The translations under genes and the position numbers were made by a program. From contig NZ_CM001439.1 of assembly GCF_000244955.1 (NCBI RefSeq), positions 434,001 to 498,000 on the forward strand: a stretch of DNA of 64,000 bases. Direction: 5' to 3'. Under the pieces are notes generated by a model, which saw only the letters and a program-made list of their open reading frames with translations, had not been told where the DNA came from and made no database searches. Positions 32,487-41,008 of this stretch are shown here, in pieces (position 1 is the first letter of the stretch; each line of letters opens with the position of its first letter). This DNA is from Saccharomonospora marina XMU15. GTDB taxonomy: Bacteria > Actinomycetota > Actinomycetes > Mycobacteriales > Pseudonocardiaceae.

Positions 32487-34157
32487 TCAGTTTCGGGTGA
32501 TCGTTCGACTGATGCCGGTTGCCACCGTGGTGGCGAGAACCCATCCCATGATGGTGAGTAGGTAGGCCAACCATTGGGTTGTCCCGCTCGGTGTGAAGGC
32601 ATTCTGCTGCCCCAGCTTCAACACCGGCACGATTACGTCGAGTGCGTAGAAGAAGGCGTTGAAACGGGTGCCGTTCTGCACCTGGGACGGCGGGTCGAGC
32701 CAGAACAAAGCCGTGCCGACCGCGAGCAGGGTGAGCAGCCACAGCGCCGCACGGCCTGGCAGGTATCCGTAGCCGACCGTCCAATCCTGCAGCAATCCCC
32801 ATGCCTTGGCCGCAACGGACAGGGTCTTGCGGCGACGCCGCTGCTTGGCCAACAGAACTCGCCGCGCGTCGGCGTCGTGTCCCAGTCGACGGTAGGTGGT
32901 GGCGAGCTGCTCATACGGCAGCGGGCGGTAGCCATCCGGTTGCCTGGCCAGCCACTTCAGCCGGTCAGGGACGCTCAGCAAGGGGTCCAGTGCGTCGTAG
33001 ACCGAACCGTCCAGCTGCACCGTTCCCGAGATGGACGACACGTCGTCGCGCAACAGCCCGAATCGGGCGTAGCGCAGGTCGATGTCCCCGGTGATTTCCT
33101 TGGCGGGCAGCAGTTCGAAAACATTGACGTGACTGCCGATGAGACGAAGTCCCCCGTCAGCGACGAACCCCTCGTCGCAGCGCAGTCCGCGCTCCACCAC
33201 CAGGCTGCCCCCGTCAACCGCGTGGCCTCCGGCGTTGTTGAGGTGTGCGCCGGAAAGCACGAAGTCGCCCGCGATATGGGCCCCCAGCAGGCGGAACTCG
33301 GCGTTGGCTGTCAAGTTCGCGCAGTAGAGGTTCTGGTCCACCCGTAGGTTGTCGGCGATCACAGCCGGGCCGTCCGGGTTGTCGAGGTGCGCGCCGGACA
33401 GGTTGAGCCGGCCGTGAACGTGGGCTTGGACGAACCTGATGGCGCCGTCGACGCGGCACCCCTCGACGAGGTTGCAGTCGTCCTGAATCGTGGTCCGGCT
33501 GGCTTCGAGTGCGTCGCGTTCCCGGCTGGTCACTCGCGCGTCCAGCATGTGCAAGCCACCGCCGATCCGCGCCCCGACGAGATATATCCCGCCCGCGGCT
33601 TCGAAGTGCGCGCAGTAGATGCTGTGGTCGATCACCATGCGTGCCGCGTGCAGCGCATAGCCGTTGGATGCTCCCAGTCGCGCGTAGTTGAGCAAGAGGA
33701 TGCCGGCGAGTTGCGCGCCCGCGAGCCTGATACCGGCAGGTATTTCGCAGTGGCGAAGCACCAGGTCGCCGTCGATGCGAGCCTGCCTGGCATGCAGGCC
33801 GGGCAAGCTCGACCCGGAGAAGTCCAGGCGCCGCGTCCGCGCGTTGGCGACCGTGACCTCCTGATCGAAGTGGCACTCGGTCAACTCGAGTGTGACGTCG
33901 ATTTCGGCGTCGGTGAGGTCCAAGGGGCCCACGATGCGGGCACCCGTGAGGCTGAGCCGGGCTACCTGGCCGGGTTCGGCTGCTCGCCCTTCCAGCAGCA
34001 GTGTCTTCAGCACACTGGCACGGACGGTGCGCTCCGGCCCCCAGAACTGGCCACCTTTAGGCGTGTCCTTCTCTTGCTCGCCGGTGCGCAGATCCACCGG
34101 CATGCCGACTCCGAAGGCATCCCACACTCGCTGTTCGGCCTCGGACAGTTCTGCCAC
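32487..34157 (-). CDS. Membrane protein with bactofilin/pentapeptide-like beta-helical repeats
   Basis: This 556-residue protein has repeated short units such as 'LSLTGARIVGPLDLTDAEI', 'LRHCEIPAGIRLAGAQLAG' and 'GRLNLSGAHLDNPDG' (about residues 50-380), which predict a right-handed beta-helix. The C-terminal ~120 residues contain at least two hydrophobic helices ('AALWLLTLLAVGTALFWL' and 'WLAYLLTIMGWVLATTV'). Such proteins are often labelled membrane-associated oxidoreductase without evidence. GTG 34157 follows a GGGAGACGGGA region; upstream codons are low complexity. Function unknown; a membrane-anchored cytoplasmic or surface scaffold fits the sequence. Confidence 0.7.
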   Translation of the reverse strand: MAELSEAEQRVWDAFGVGMPVDLRTGEQEKDTPKGGQFWGPERTVRASVLKTLLLEGRAAEPGQVARLSLTGARIVGPLDLTDAEIDVTLELTECHFDQEVTVANARTRRLDFSGSSLPGLHARQARIDGDLVLRHCEIPAGIRLAGAQLAGILLLNYARLGASNGYALHAARMVIDHSIYCAHFEAAGGIYLVGARIGGGLHMLDARVTSRERDALEASRTTIQDDCNLVEGCRVDGAIRFVQAHVHGRLNLSGAHLDNPDGPAVIADNLRVDQNLYCANLTANAEFRLLGAHIAGDFVLSGAHLNNAGGHAVDGGSLVVERGLRCDEGFVADGGLRLIGSHVNVFELLPAKEITGDIDLRYARFGLLRDDVSSISGTVQLDGSVYDALDPLLSVPDRLKWLARQPDGYRPLPYEQLATTYRRLGHDADARRVLLAKQRRRRKTLSVAAKAWGLLQDWTVGYGYLPGRAALWLLTLLAVGTALFWLDPPSQVQNGTRFNAFFYALDVIVPVLKLGQQNAFTPSGTTQWLAYLLTIMGWVLATTVATGISRTITRN

Positions 34158-34296
34158 GTGTATCCCGTCTCCCGGTTCGCCACGACCGGGTAGATCATCT
34201 ACCAGGGCCTGACCACTCGGTAGGAGGCACCATGGCCCGGTCCGCGATCGCGGGTCTGCGATCTTCGCCGAAGACGGCTGATGCCGACCGGATCGG

Positions 34297-34980
34297 TCAG
34301 GCGGGTACCGGCAGCGGGCGGGGCTGCTGTTCCTGCCAGGCATTGATCCTGCGAATCGCGAGGATGATCAAGATGCCCGCGCCGAGGTTGAGCAGCGTGG
34401 AGACCGCGCTGAGCCCGGATACCCTGCGCAGATCCGCTACGGTCACCTCTCCCCGGAGAAGGATGTTCGTGTACCGGTCGATCAGCGAACTGAGCATCAG
34501 CAGAGCCCACCACCAGCGCAGCAGGGCTACTCCCGCCTTGGGTTCCGGGCGGCTGGCCCGCCAGATGTCGGATACGACCTGGAACGGGAACCACAGGTTC
34601 ACCACTGGGCAGAACCAGCCGCCGATCACCCAGCCGCGAGCGCGGCGATGCGGCAGCGGCGAAAGTAGCTCCGCGTTCTGTCTCACTCGCCAAAGCCACA
34701 CCAGGAACACCACCGCGGCCGCGAGGAGAATGCCAACTCCCGAAAGCCCTACACCGAGTGCGATGTCGTCCGCCGCGTACAGGTCCGCCTCGGTGACGCC
34801 GGGTTCGCCGTTCACATAGTCGTTGACCACCGTGTAGGTGTGGCGGTCGGACATGCTGATCGCCAGTTCCGCCAGCGTCTCCAGGCCGATGAGGACCGCG
34901 GCGGCGGTGCCGATGGTGCCCACCTTGCGCAGCGGCCTCGCGGGCATGGCGGGAACGGGCGCCGGTTGGGGGTAGGTCAT
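34297..34980 (-). CDS. DUF4328-type multi-pass membrane protein
   Basis: The 227-residue protein starts with a Pro-rich cytoplasmic tail, then membrane helices around 'IGTAAAVLIGLETLAELAI', 'GVGILLAAAVVFLVWLWR', 'GWVIGGWFCPVVNLWFPFQV' and a C-terminal 'LNLGAGILIILAIRRIN'. The 'W-x-x-P-x-x-N-L-W-x-P' element with 'WRASRP' after it is characteristic of DUF4328. Function unknown. It is divergent from the YdcF-like gene. Confidence 0.75.
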   Translation of the reverse strand: MTYPQPAPVPAMPARPLRKVGTIGTAAAVLIGLETLAELAISMSDRHTYTVVNDYVNGEPGVTEADLYAADDIALGVGLSGVGILLAAAVVFLVWLWRVRQNAELLSPLPHRRARGWVIGGWFCPVVNLWFPFQVVSDIWRASRPEPKAGVALLRWWWALLMLSSLIDRYTNILLRGEVTVADLRRVSGLSAVSTLLNLGAGILIILAIRRINAWQEQQPRPLPVPA

Positions 34981-35142
34981 GGAACGCAACGTCCTCTCGC
35001 ACTCTGATGTCGATCACTCGACCGACCGTCCACAATGCGGCATATCGACCGGTTGGTCGGTTTCGCTTCGATCACGGTTTGGCGCGGCGTCGATTTCACA
35101 GTTCGACAGGCGAGCGGCGCGCACGTGGCGTATGCAATACCC

Positions 35143-35805
35143 ATGCAGAAACCGCTGGCCACGCTCCCGGAACGGCTGCGAGAGGATGTCAAGACCCTGT
35201 GGGAGTACCACGACCTGGGGCACCCGCACAGCCGCTGCGACGTCGGAATCGGCCTCGGCAGCCATGACGTCGGTGTCGCGGTCCACACGGCGAGGCTGTT
35301 CCACCTCGGCTTGTTCCCGCTGATCGTGTTCACCGGCGCGAGAACACCGACGACGGCCGACGTGTTCCCGCGCGGCGAAGCGGTGCACTACCGGGAGCAG
35401 GCGATCGGGCTGGGGGTGCCTGAGAACGCCATCCTGGTGGAGCCGCGTGCCCGCAACACAGGTGACAACATCTCGTTCACCCGGGACCTGCTGGCCGAGG
35501 TCGGGTTGCATCCTCGAACCGTCATGCTGGTCTGCAAGCCCTACCACCAGCGCCGTGCCTACGCGACCTGCCGGAAGCTGTGGCCGGACGTGCAGGTGCG
35601 GTGTGCGGCGCAGTCACTGTCCCTTGAGGAGTACGTCGGCCACATCGGCGACGCCGATCGGGTGCTCAACATGCTCGTGGGCGACACCCAGCGAATCACC
35701 GAGTACGCCGAGCGTGGTTTCGCCGTCCCCCAGGTCGTGCCGCCGCGAGTTCGGCAGGCGTACGAGCGGCTGGTCAGTGCCGGGTACACCGAACGACTCG
35801 TCTAG
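35143..35805 (+). CDS. YdcF/DUF218-family protein
   Basis: The 220-residue protein shows the DUF218 pattern: 'CDVGIGLGSHDVGVAVHTAR', 'PLIVFTGARTPTT', 'ILVEPRARNTGDNISFTRDL' (the conserved E-x-x-x-x-N-T-x-x-N) and 'MLVCKPYHQRRAY'. Related proteins are cytoplasmic or membrane enzymes linked to envelope metabolism; E. coli YdcF binds S-adenosylmethionine. ATG 35143 is chosen from the family start although the frame is open from 35035. Confidence 0.85.
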   Translation: MQKPLATLPERLREDVKTLWEYHDLGHPHSRCDVGIGLGSHDVGVAVHTARLFHLGLFPLIVFTGARTPTTADVFPRGEAVHYREQAIGLGVPENAILVEPRARNTGDNISFTRDLLAEVGLHPRTVMLVCKPYHQRRAYATCRKLWPDVQVRCAAQSLSLEEYVGHIGDADRVLNMLVGDTQRITEYAERGFAVPQVVPPRVRQAYERLVSAGYTERLV

Positions 35806-35926
35806 TTGAAGCGCGTCACTCGCCAGCGTGTTTGGCACGCGTCAGGTGATTCACCCGCTGATCGAACGCGAACTCTTCCGGCGTTCCGTCGCGACTACAC
35901 ATTCTCAGCACCGAGAGGAGAACCGG

Positions 35927-36415
35927 ATGCGACTTCGCCAAGCCGCCGCCGTCCTCGTCCTGGCAGCGGGCGCCTCACTCACCCTGGCCGGAACGGCGAC
36001 CGCGCAGGAGGATCGATACAACTGCGACAACTTCCCGAACCAGGCCGAAGCGCAGAAAGTCTACAACCAGGACACCAGCGACCCGCATCGCCTGGACGCC
36101 GACAACGACGGTATCGCGTGCGAGGACAATGGCCCGCCTTCGCTGACCAGCGTCGCCACGCCGACGACCACGATGCCGACAACCAGCCCGCCTACCAGTA
36201 GGCCGACCGAAACCCACTCCGCCACCAGCACCCAGTTCACCAGCACGGTCGCCGGTGACCAGGTGCAGAAGATGCCCTCGGGCCCTGTCGCGGCCGGTGA
36301 CGGGTCCTCCGGTGGCGGCCCGGGTGCCGCGCCGGTGCTGTTCAGCCTCGCCGGTCTCGGCGTGATCGCCACGACCACCGCGGTGGCCGTACGGCGCGGT
36401 CGCAAGACCAGCTGA
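35927..36415 (+). CDS. Secreted Excalibur-domain protein with C-terminal membrane anchor
   Basis: The 162-residue precursor has a Sec signal peptide ('[20 protein letters not shown]', cleavage likely after 'ATAQ'), an Excalibur calcium-binding motif ('[13 protein letters not shown]' then '[16 protein letters not shown]', with D-x-D-x-D-G-x-x-C), a Ser/Thr/Pro-rich stalk and a C-terminal hydrophobic helix with an Arg-rich tail. There is no LPxTG; '[18 protein letters not shown]' precedes the helix. It lies four bases before a class F sortase gene and may be its substrate. GAGAGGAG precedes ATG 35927. Confidence 0.9.
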   Translation: MRLRQAAAVLVLAAGASLTLAGTATAQEDRYNCDNFPNQAEAQKVYNQDTSDPHRLDADNDGIACEDNGPPSLTSVATPTTTMPTTSPPTSRPTETHSATSTQFTSTVAGDQVQKMPSGPVAAGDGSSGGGPGAAPVLFSLAGLGVIATTTAVAVRRGRKTS

Positions 36416-36419
36416 ACAG

Positions 36420-37052
36420 ATGCGGCTTTCCTCGCACCGCTACCCCCGCCGGCCCGCGTTTCGCGGTCTGGCGGGGGTAGTCGCGGTTGTGCTTGCCCTG
36501 CTCACCGGCTGTACCGGTGTCGAGGGCACGGCGACCACGGCCCCGATCGCGCTGTCGGGAGATCAGGCCGCCGTGGCGCAGCAGCGGGGACCGGCCGTGT
36601 TGACCGAGTCGCGCCCGCAACGGCTGCGCATTCCCGAGATCGGCGTGGACGCCGCGGGTCTGCTCGATCTCGGGCTCAAACCCGACGGCAGCATGGAGGT
36701 ACCTCCCGACGGCAGCACCGTGGGTTGGTACACCGAGTCCCCCACGCCCGGTGAGCGAGGACCCGCCGTGCTCGCCGCGCACGTCGACTGGGCGGGTGAG
36801 GAAGGCGCGTTCTACGACCTGCACGAACTCGCTCCCGGTGACGAGGTGATCGTCGATCGCGCCGACGGCACCGTCCCGTTGTTCCGGGTGTATCGGGTCG
36901 AGCAGTACCGCAAGGACCGGTTCCCGAGCGAGAAGGTCTACGGCGACGTGCCCGGTGCCGAGCTTCGTCTGATCACCTGCGGCGGCGAGGTGGACACCGA
37001 GCAGGGCGGCTACCGCGACAACATCGTGGTCTACGCGCGGATGGACTCCTGA
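36420..37052 (+). CDS. Class F-type sortase
   Basis: The 210-residue protein has an N-terminal hydrophobic segment ending in a lipobox-like 'LLTGCTG', so it may be a lipoprotein or a membrane-anchored enzyme. The sortase core contains 'RLRIPEIGVDA', the catalytic His in 'AVLAAHVDWAG', the catalytic Cys in 'ELRLITCGGEVD' and a following Arg ('GYRDNIVVYAR'). Sortases cut a sorting motif and attach proteins to the cell wall. It is directly downstream of the Excalibur gene, an arrangement that suggests an enzyme-substrate pair. Confidence 0.92.
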   Translation: MRLSSHRYPRRPAFRGLAGVVAVVLALLTGCTGVEGTATTAPIALSGDQAAVAQQRGPAVLTESRPQRLRIPEIGVDAAGLLDLGLKPDGSMEVPPDGSTVGWYTESPTPGERGPAVLAAHVDWAGEEGAFYDLHELAPGDEVIVDRADGTVPLFRVYRVEQYRKDRFPSEKVYGDVPGAELRLITCGGEVDTEQGGYRDNIVVYARMDS

Positions 37053-37056
37053 GCCG

Positions 37057-37839
37057 CTAACCAGCAGGCAGCGGCTCGCCGGTCTCGAGCAGGGTCTTCA
37101 ACCCGGAGAGCAGGTGGGGCCAGCCCTGGCTGAACAGGCCGAGGGCAGTGCTGCCCGGCTCGCTCTCGTGGATGACGGTGAGCTTGACCGTCTCGCCGAG
37201 TGGCTCGATCTCGAAGGTGACCTTGGACCGGGGCTCTTCGGCGAGCCCGGCGAGGACTTCCTCGCTGATGCCCGCGGCTTTCGCCCACTGCGGAGTGAAG
37301 GTGTGCCAGGTGTAGGAAAGCCGCCGGTGCGGCTGGGCCTCCAGCACGACCTGTTCGGGGTCGGAGATCGTGTTGCCGCCTTCTTCCCACGTCATCGTGG
37401 ACCCGACCGTCCAGTCGGTCTCGAAGGCCACGCCCCAGTAGCGGCGGGTGAAGGCCGGATCGGTGAGCGCTTGCCACAGCCGCTGCGGGGTGGTGCGGAT
37501 GTACGTCGTGTAGACGAAGTCGTTGCTGCCCATGGGTTGCTCCAATGCTGATTTCAGGTCGGCCAGCGCCTGCGCGCGTTCGCGGTGGTAGCGGTTGATC
37601 CAGCGGTCGGCGATGGCGGTGATGGGCTCGGCGTTGAGGTAGTGCAGCTTCTGCCTGCCTCGCCACACGGTCGTGATCAGGTTGGCGTTCTCCAGCACGG
37701 CCAGGTGCTTGCTGACCGACTGCCGTGCCATGTCCAGCCCCGCGCAGAGTTCGCTCAGGGTCTGCCCGTTCCTGGTGTTGAGACTGTCCAGCAGCTGACG
37801 CCTGCTGGCGTCCGCCAGTGCCTTGAAGACCTCGTCCAT
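37057..37839 (-). CDS. ArsR-type repressor fused to an AHSA1/SRPBCC domain
   Basis: The 260-residue protein joins an N-terminal ArsR winged helix (residues 1-95: 'FKALADASRRQLLDSLNTRN', 'MARQSVSKHLAVLENANLI') to a C-terminal AHSA1/SRPBCC ligand-binding domain (residues 105-255: 'VYTTYIRTTPQRLWQALTDP', 'TVGSTMTWEEGG'). These two domains are often encoded by adjacent genes; here they form one chain, so binding of a hydrophobic ligand could directly control DNA binding. Two identical-arm palindromes lie just upstream (37858-37900). ATG 37839 is the natural start. Confidence 0.92.
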   Translation of the reverse strand: MDEVFKALADASRRQLLDSLNTRNGQTLSELCAGLDMARQSVSKHLAVLENANLITTVWRGRQKLHYLNAEPITAIADRWINRYHRERAQALADLKSALEQPMGSNDFVYTTYIRTTPQRLWQALTDPAFTRRYWGVAFETDWTVGSTMTWEEGGNTISDPEQVVLEAQPHRRLSYTWHTFTPQWAKAAGISEEVLAGLAEEPRSKVTFEIEPLGETVKLTVIHESEPGSTALGLFSQGWPHLLSGLKTLLETGEPLPAG

Positions 37840-37857
37840 CGCGATCCGTTCCGATAT

Positions 37858-37900
37858 GCAGCCATGTGGCTGCGTTCTTTATAGGCAGCCTAGCGGCTGC
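37858..37900. promoter_or_regulatory. Twin palindromic operators upstream of the ArsR-AHSA1 gene
   Basis: GCAGCC-N4-GGCTGC occurs twice, at 37858-37873 and 37885-37900, with centres 27 bases apart. The identical arms next to the repressor start make autoregulation very likely. Confidence 0.7.
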
Positions 37901-38000
37901 ATGTCAAGGGTGCTGCCGAGCCGGTTGACGTGGCAGGATGCCGCCCGTCCGTCGAAGGGCAGCGACGATCATGAGCGAAGACCGTGGAGAGCAGGATGAA

Positions 38001-38267
38001 ATGGCTACACACGAGGAGACCCTCGCCCAGCTCGAACAAGGCTCGCAGAACTGCGAGAACATCCACGGGGTCATCCAGAACGCGCTCCAGCTGGCCACGA
38101 ATCTGTCCGAGTTGGTGCAGAACAGCCTGGGAGGCACGACCGCGTACGACGAGGTCGGCGGCTACTGCGAGAGCGTGCTGAACCAACTCGCGCTGTCCGC
38201 GCAAACCGTGGAGCAGACCAAACACGCCATCGACAACCTGATGGTCCGCTTCCACGGCGCACTCTGA
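38001..38267 (+). CDS. Small all-helical protein of ESX/WXG-like size
   Basis: The 88-residue protein ('MATHEETLAQLEQGSQNCEN...' in part) is predicted to be two long helices and is acidic, the size and character of WXG100-like partners, but there is no W-x-G motif. An in-frame ATG at 37971 is a possible earlier start; AGCAGGA before 38001 favours the later one. An Imm1-like gene follows. Function unknown. Confidence 0.6.
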   Translation: MATHEETLAQLEQGSQNCENIHGVIQNALQLATNLSELVQNSLGGTTAYDEVGGYCESVLNQLALSAQTVEQTKHAIDNLMVRFHGAL

Positions 38268-38397
38268 ATCGTGAGCTGTGTGGTGGCAGGCAATGTGGCC
38301 TGGGGTGCGTGGGCCGTGGTGTCGGCGGTTCGGGCACGGGTATTTGTGGCAAAGAGTTCGGTTGCGAATCTTGCCGCGGCCATCAGAAAGGTGATCA

Positions 38398-38790
38398 ATG
38401 CTCTACCACGCCGCTGTTCCGGTCGGGCACGATCAGGGATATGACCTTGAGCTGACCGCAGCCGCCGATGTCGATGAGCTAATTCGGCTGCTTTACCTGG
38501 ACGACGCGGGCACGGCCAGTATCCAGCGCACCGAGGTCGACCCGGTGCTCGACGTGCAGGTACACGACAGGTTCGGATACCTGATGTACGTGGGTGACCA
38601 GATGTACGGCTACAGCGTGGGTGACCCGGATTCGCCCGACCTCGCCGACTTGTCGGAGGTCGGGTTTCCGGCGGGCACAGGTGTGCCGTTGGAGCGGTTT
38701 CGTGCCGCGCTGGTCGAGTTCATTACGAAGGACGGAGCGCTGCCGTCCGTGGTTGAGTGGCGTCCGGTGGAGCAATTCGCGGGCGATTGA
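38398..38790 (+). CDS. Imm1-family-like immunity protein
   Basis: The 130-residue acidic protein has 'VDELIRLLYLDDAGTASIQR' and 'DRFGYLMYVGDQMYGYSVGD', followed by 'FPAGTGVPLERFRAALVEFI', a pattern I associate with Imm1 immunity proteins that neutralise deaminase-type polymorphic toxins. No toxin gene is found beside it; only the small helical protein at 38001 and a short unassigned reading frame (from GTG 38271) lie upstream. It may be an orphan immunity gene. The assignment is from pattern memory and should be tested by a profile search. Confidence 0.5.
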   Translation: MLYHAAVPVGHDQGYDLELTAAADVDELIRLLYLDDAGTASIQRTEVDPVLDVQVHDRFGYLMYVGDQMYGYSVGDPDSPDLADLSEVGFPAGTGVPLERFRAALVEFITKDGALPSVVEWRPVEQFAGD

Positions 38791-38864
38791 GCGTGATGGG
38801 TCCGCCCGCTGAGCCCTAGCGAAAAGGACATGCTTCACCGCTACCGTTCAGTGATCATGGGTTG

Positions 38865-39515
38865 ATGCTGGTCGACCACTTCACGCCGCTCGGATTGCGG
38901 CTGAGCACGCCGCGCCTGGAGTTGCGAATCCCAACGGGCGAGGCGCTGGCCGACCTGGCCGACCTCGCGGTGGACGGTATTCACCCGCCCGAGACCATGC
39001 CGTTCGTCTTTCCCTGGACCGACCAGCCTCCCGCCGAATTGGCACGTGATGTCCTTCGGCATCACTGGCGGCACCTGGCCAACTGGACGCCGCAGAACTG
39101 GTCGCTGTTGCTCGCCGTGTTCCGCGACGGCACGGTGGTGGGGCAGCAGGCGCTCAGCGGCCGGGAGTTCGCCATCAGCCGCGAGGTGACTACCGGCTCC
39201 TGGCTGGGGTAGCGGTATCAAGGCCAGGGCATCGGCACCGAGATGCGCGCGGCCGTGCCGCACCTGGCCTTCGCCGGGCTCGGGGCTGAAGCGGCGGTTT
39301 CGGGCGCGTTCACCGACAACCCGGCATCGTTGGCGGTCTCTCGCAAGCTCGGTTACCAGCTGGACGGCATCAGCAGGCACGCCGTGCGCGGAGAACTGGC
39401 TTTCGAGCAGCGGATGCGCCTGAACCGGCAGGACTGGGAGCGCCACCGAAGCATCGAGGTGACCACCGAAGGCTTGGAGCCGTGCCTTCCGCTGTTCGGG
39501 CTTGACGCTGGGTGA
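38865..39515 (+). pseudogene. GNAT acetyltransferase with an in-frame TAG
   Basis: One frame of 217 codons encodes a RimJ-type GNAT protein but is split by TAG at 39210-39212 (codon 116). Before it: 'LRLSTPRLELRIPTGEALAD', 'LLLAVFRDGTVVGQQAL' and 'TTGSWLG'; after it 'RYQGQGIGTEMRAAV' (the acetyl-CoA-binding Q-x-x-G-x-G/A) and 'GAFTDNPASLAVSRKLGYQ'. The stop falls exactly before the CoA-binding loop, so the truncated protein should be inactive. The rest is well conserved, suggesting a recent event. Confidence 0.9.
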
Positions 39516-39589
39516 GGTAGCCACAGGCAGCAGTGAATCGTCTTCACATTGTTACTGGCTGATCGACAACAGCAGGATAGGTTGCTGCC

Positions 39590-40471
39590 GTGGCGCGGCA
39601 ACGCGAGTATGGCGAAATCCCCCGGCTACCCGGAAGGTACCGAGTTCACCAATCGCAAGGAGTTGGCTGACGCGGGCGTTCACCGCCCGTTGCAGGGAGG
39701 CATCTCCGGCGGTAAAGATGGTGCCGACTCGATCGTTGTCTCCGGCGGTTATCCAGATGATGAAGACTTCGGCAACGAGATCATCTACACCGGCCAGGGC
39801 GGGCGCGATCCCGCTACGGGCAAGCAAGTAAGAGACCAGGAACTCGTACTCGGGAATATGGCCTCGTCCGTAGCCGGTTGGACAACCGTCTTATCCGTGT
39901 TATTCGTGGGGCACACAAAGGCAGTAAACACGCACCCGAGCGTGGCTACCGCTATGACGGACTCTTCTGGGTAGATGACTATTGGCACGACATTGGTCGC
40001 GATGGCTACCGGATCTGGAGATTCCGGCTTGTCAAGCTCGTACTGGACAGCGACTCGGCGAGGCGGTCAGTTCCAGCTTCGACTCGTCGCACTGAATCCG
40101 TGAGCTCACGGATCGTGCGAGATCGAACAGTCGCCGAGCAGGTTAAAGCTTGGCACAACTCTGCTTGCCAAGTCTGTGGCACTTGCTTGCAGACAGTTGC
40201 GGGGCCCTATGCGGAAGGCGCTCACATTCAAGGGTTGGGCCGGCCGCACAACGGTCCCGATGACGAGAGCAACATGCTGTGCTTGTGCCCGAACCATCAT
40301 GTTCTTTTCGACTCCGGCGCAATTCACATCGACGATGACTTCGTGATCTGGGACTCGATCGAGCAAACCAGGATCGGGCCGCTACGAAGGGTCAGCGAAC
40401 ACCGCATCGGACTGGATTTCCTGCGCTATCACCGGCAGCACTATGCCAGCCCGCAAGACCGCGCGTCTTGA
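39590..40471 (+). pseudogene. SRA (YDG)-HNH modification-dependent endonuclease with two frameshifts
   Basis: Three segments join into one SRA-HNH protein. From GTG 39590 the frame reads 'ARQREYGEIP'; after a C5 run (39619-39623, one base too many) the next frame continues 'GYPEGTEFTNRKELADAGV', 'DSIVVSGGYPDDEDFGNEII', 'YTGQGG' and '...LVLGNMA'; around 39863 one base is missing and the first frame resumes 'LVRSRLDNRLIRVIRGAHKG', then an HNH domain with 'CQVCGTCLQ', 'EGAHIQGLGRPHNGPDDESN' and 'LCPNHHVLFD'. The SRA part binds modified cytosine and HNH cuts. The second indel is firm; the first could be avoided by ATG 39609. All parts look conserved, so decay is recent or these are sequencing indels. 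Confidence 0.85.
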
Positions 40472-40493
40472 ACAACGCCACCGACGCGTATCG

Positions 40494-40757
40494 CTATGCC
40501 GCGTGCCCTGGCAGGCCGTAGGCTCGCGCCACAGCCGACTCCACCTCAGTACAGTCCTCTTCGGCCTCTTCCGCGACGGTGAAACCCAATTCCAGCAGCA
40601 GGAAGCCGATTGCTCGAAGCGCTGGGATGCTGTCCGCAATTCCGGCGTCCTTGCGTTGGTAGAGCCCTTCGGTCTCGCTGTCGATGGCTCGCGCGATGCG
40701 CAGCAGCGCCGCCTGGATGTCCCGGTGTGCTGGTGGGTGCAGCGCGGTGGGTTTCAT
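40494..40757 (-). CDS. Small acidic protein, last gene of a three-gene operon
   Basis: The 87-residue protein contains a helical 'RDIQAALLRIARAIDSETEG' and 'LLELGFTVAEEAEEDCTEVE'. GGGGGG lies 6 bases before the ATG, which overlaps the upstream stop (ATGA). Unknown function; part of the operon divergent from the Scr1-type regulator. Confidence 0.65.
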   Translation of the reverse strand: MKPTALHPPAHRDIQAALLRIARAIDSETEGLYQRKDAGIADSIPALRAIGFLLLELGFTVAEEAEEDCTEVESAVARAYGLPGHAA

Positions 40758-41008
40758 GCGAAGCCCCCCTGGGCGGGTGCGGGGTAGGCCAGCATTCGGC
40801 GGGAGAGCCGCCGCAGGTCCAGCCCGGCGGCGCGAATGGCCGAGGTGTCGCCTGGTGCGGCTTCTTCCAGATGCGCAAGTGAGCCGATGGCTTCATGGAT
40901 CGCCGACCACAGCAGCGTGTCGTAGTCGGCGACGGCCGGAATATGCCATGTGGACGGTCGGCAGGTTTCGAGGATGCCGAGTCCGGTGCTCGGCCGGGGG
41001 TCGTTCAT
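40754..41008 (-). CDS. Small hypothetical protein, second gene of the operon
   Basis: The 84-residue protein has 'DYDTLLWSAIHEAIGSLAHL' and ends 'RRMLAYPAPAQGGFA'. It overlaps both neighbours by 4 bases, so it is translationally coupled. I recognise no domain; similar small proteins accompany XRE/DUF397 loci in this family of bacteria. Confidence 0.65.
   Translation of the reverse strand: MNDPRPSTGLGILETCRPSTWHIPAVADYDTLLWSAIHEAIGSLAHLEEAAPGDTSAIRAAGLDLRRLSRRMLAYPAPAQGGFA

Noticed and set aside
30589-32802. 737-codon minus-strand frame across three genes
   Set aside because: It crosses proline dehydrogenase, the epimerase and part of the membrane protein in a shadow frame.
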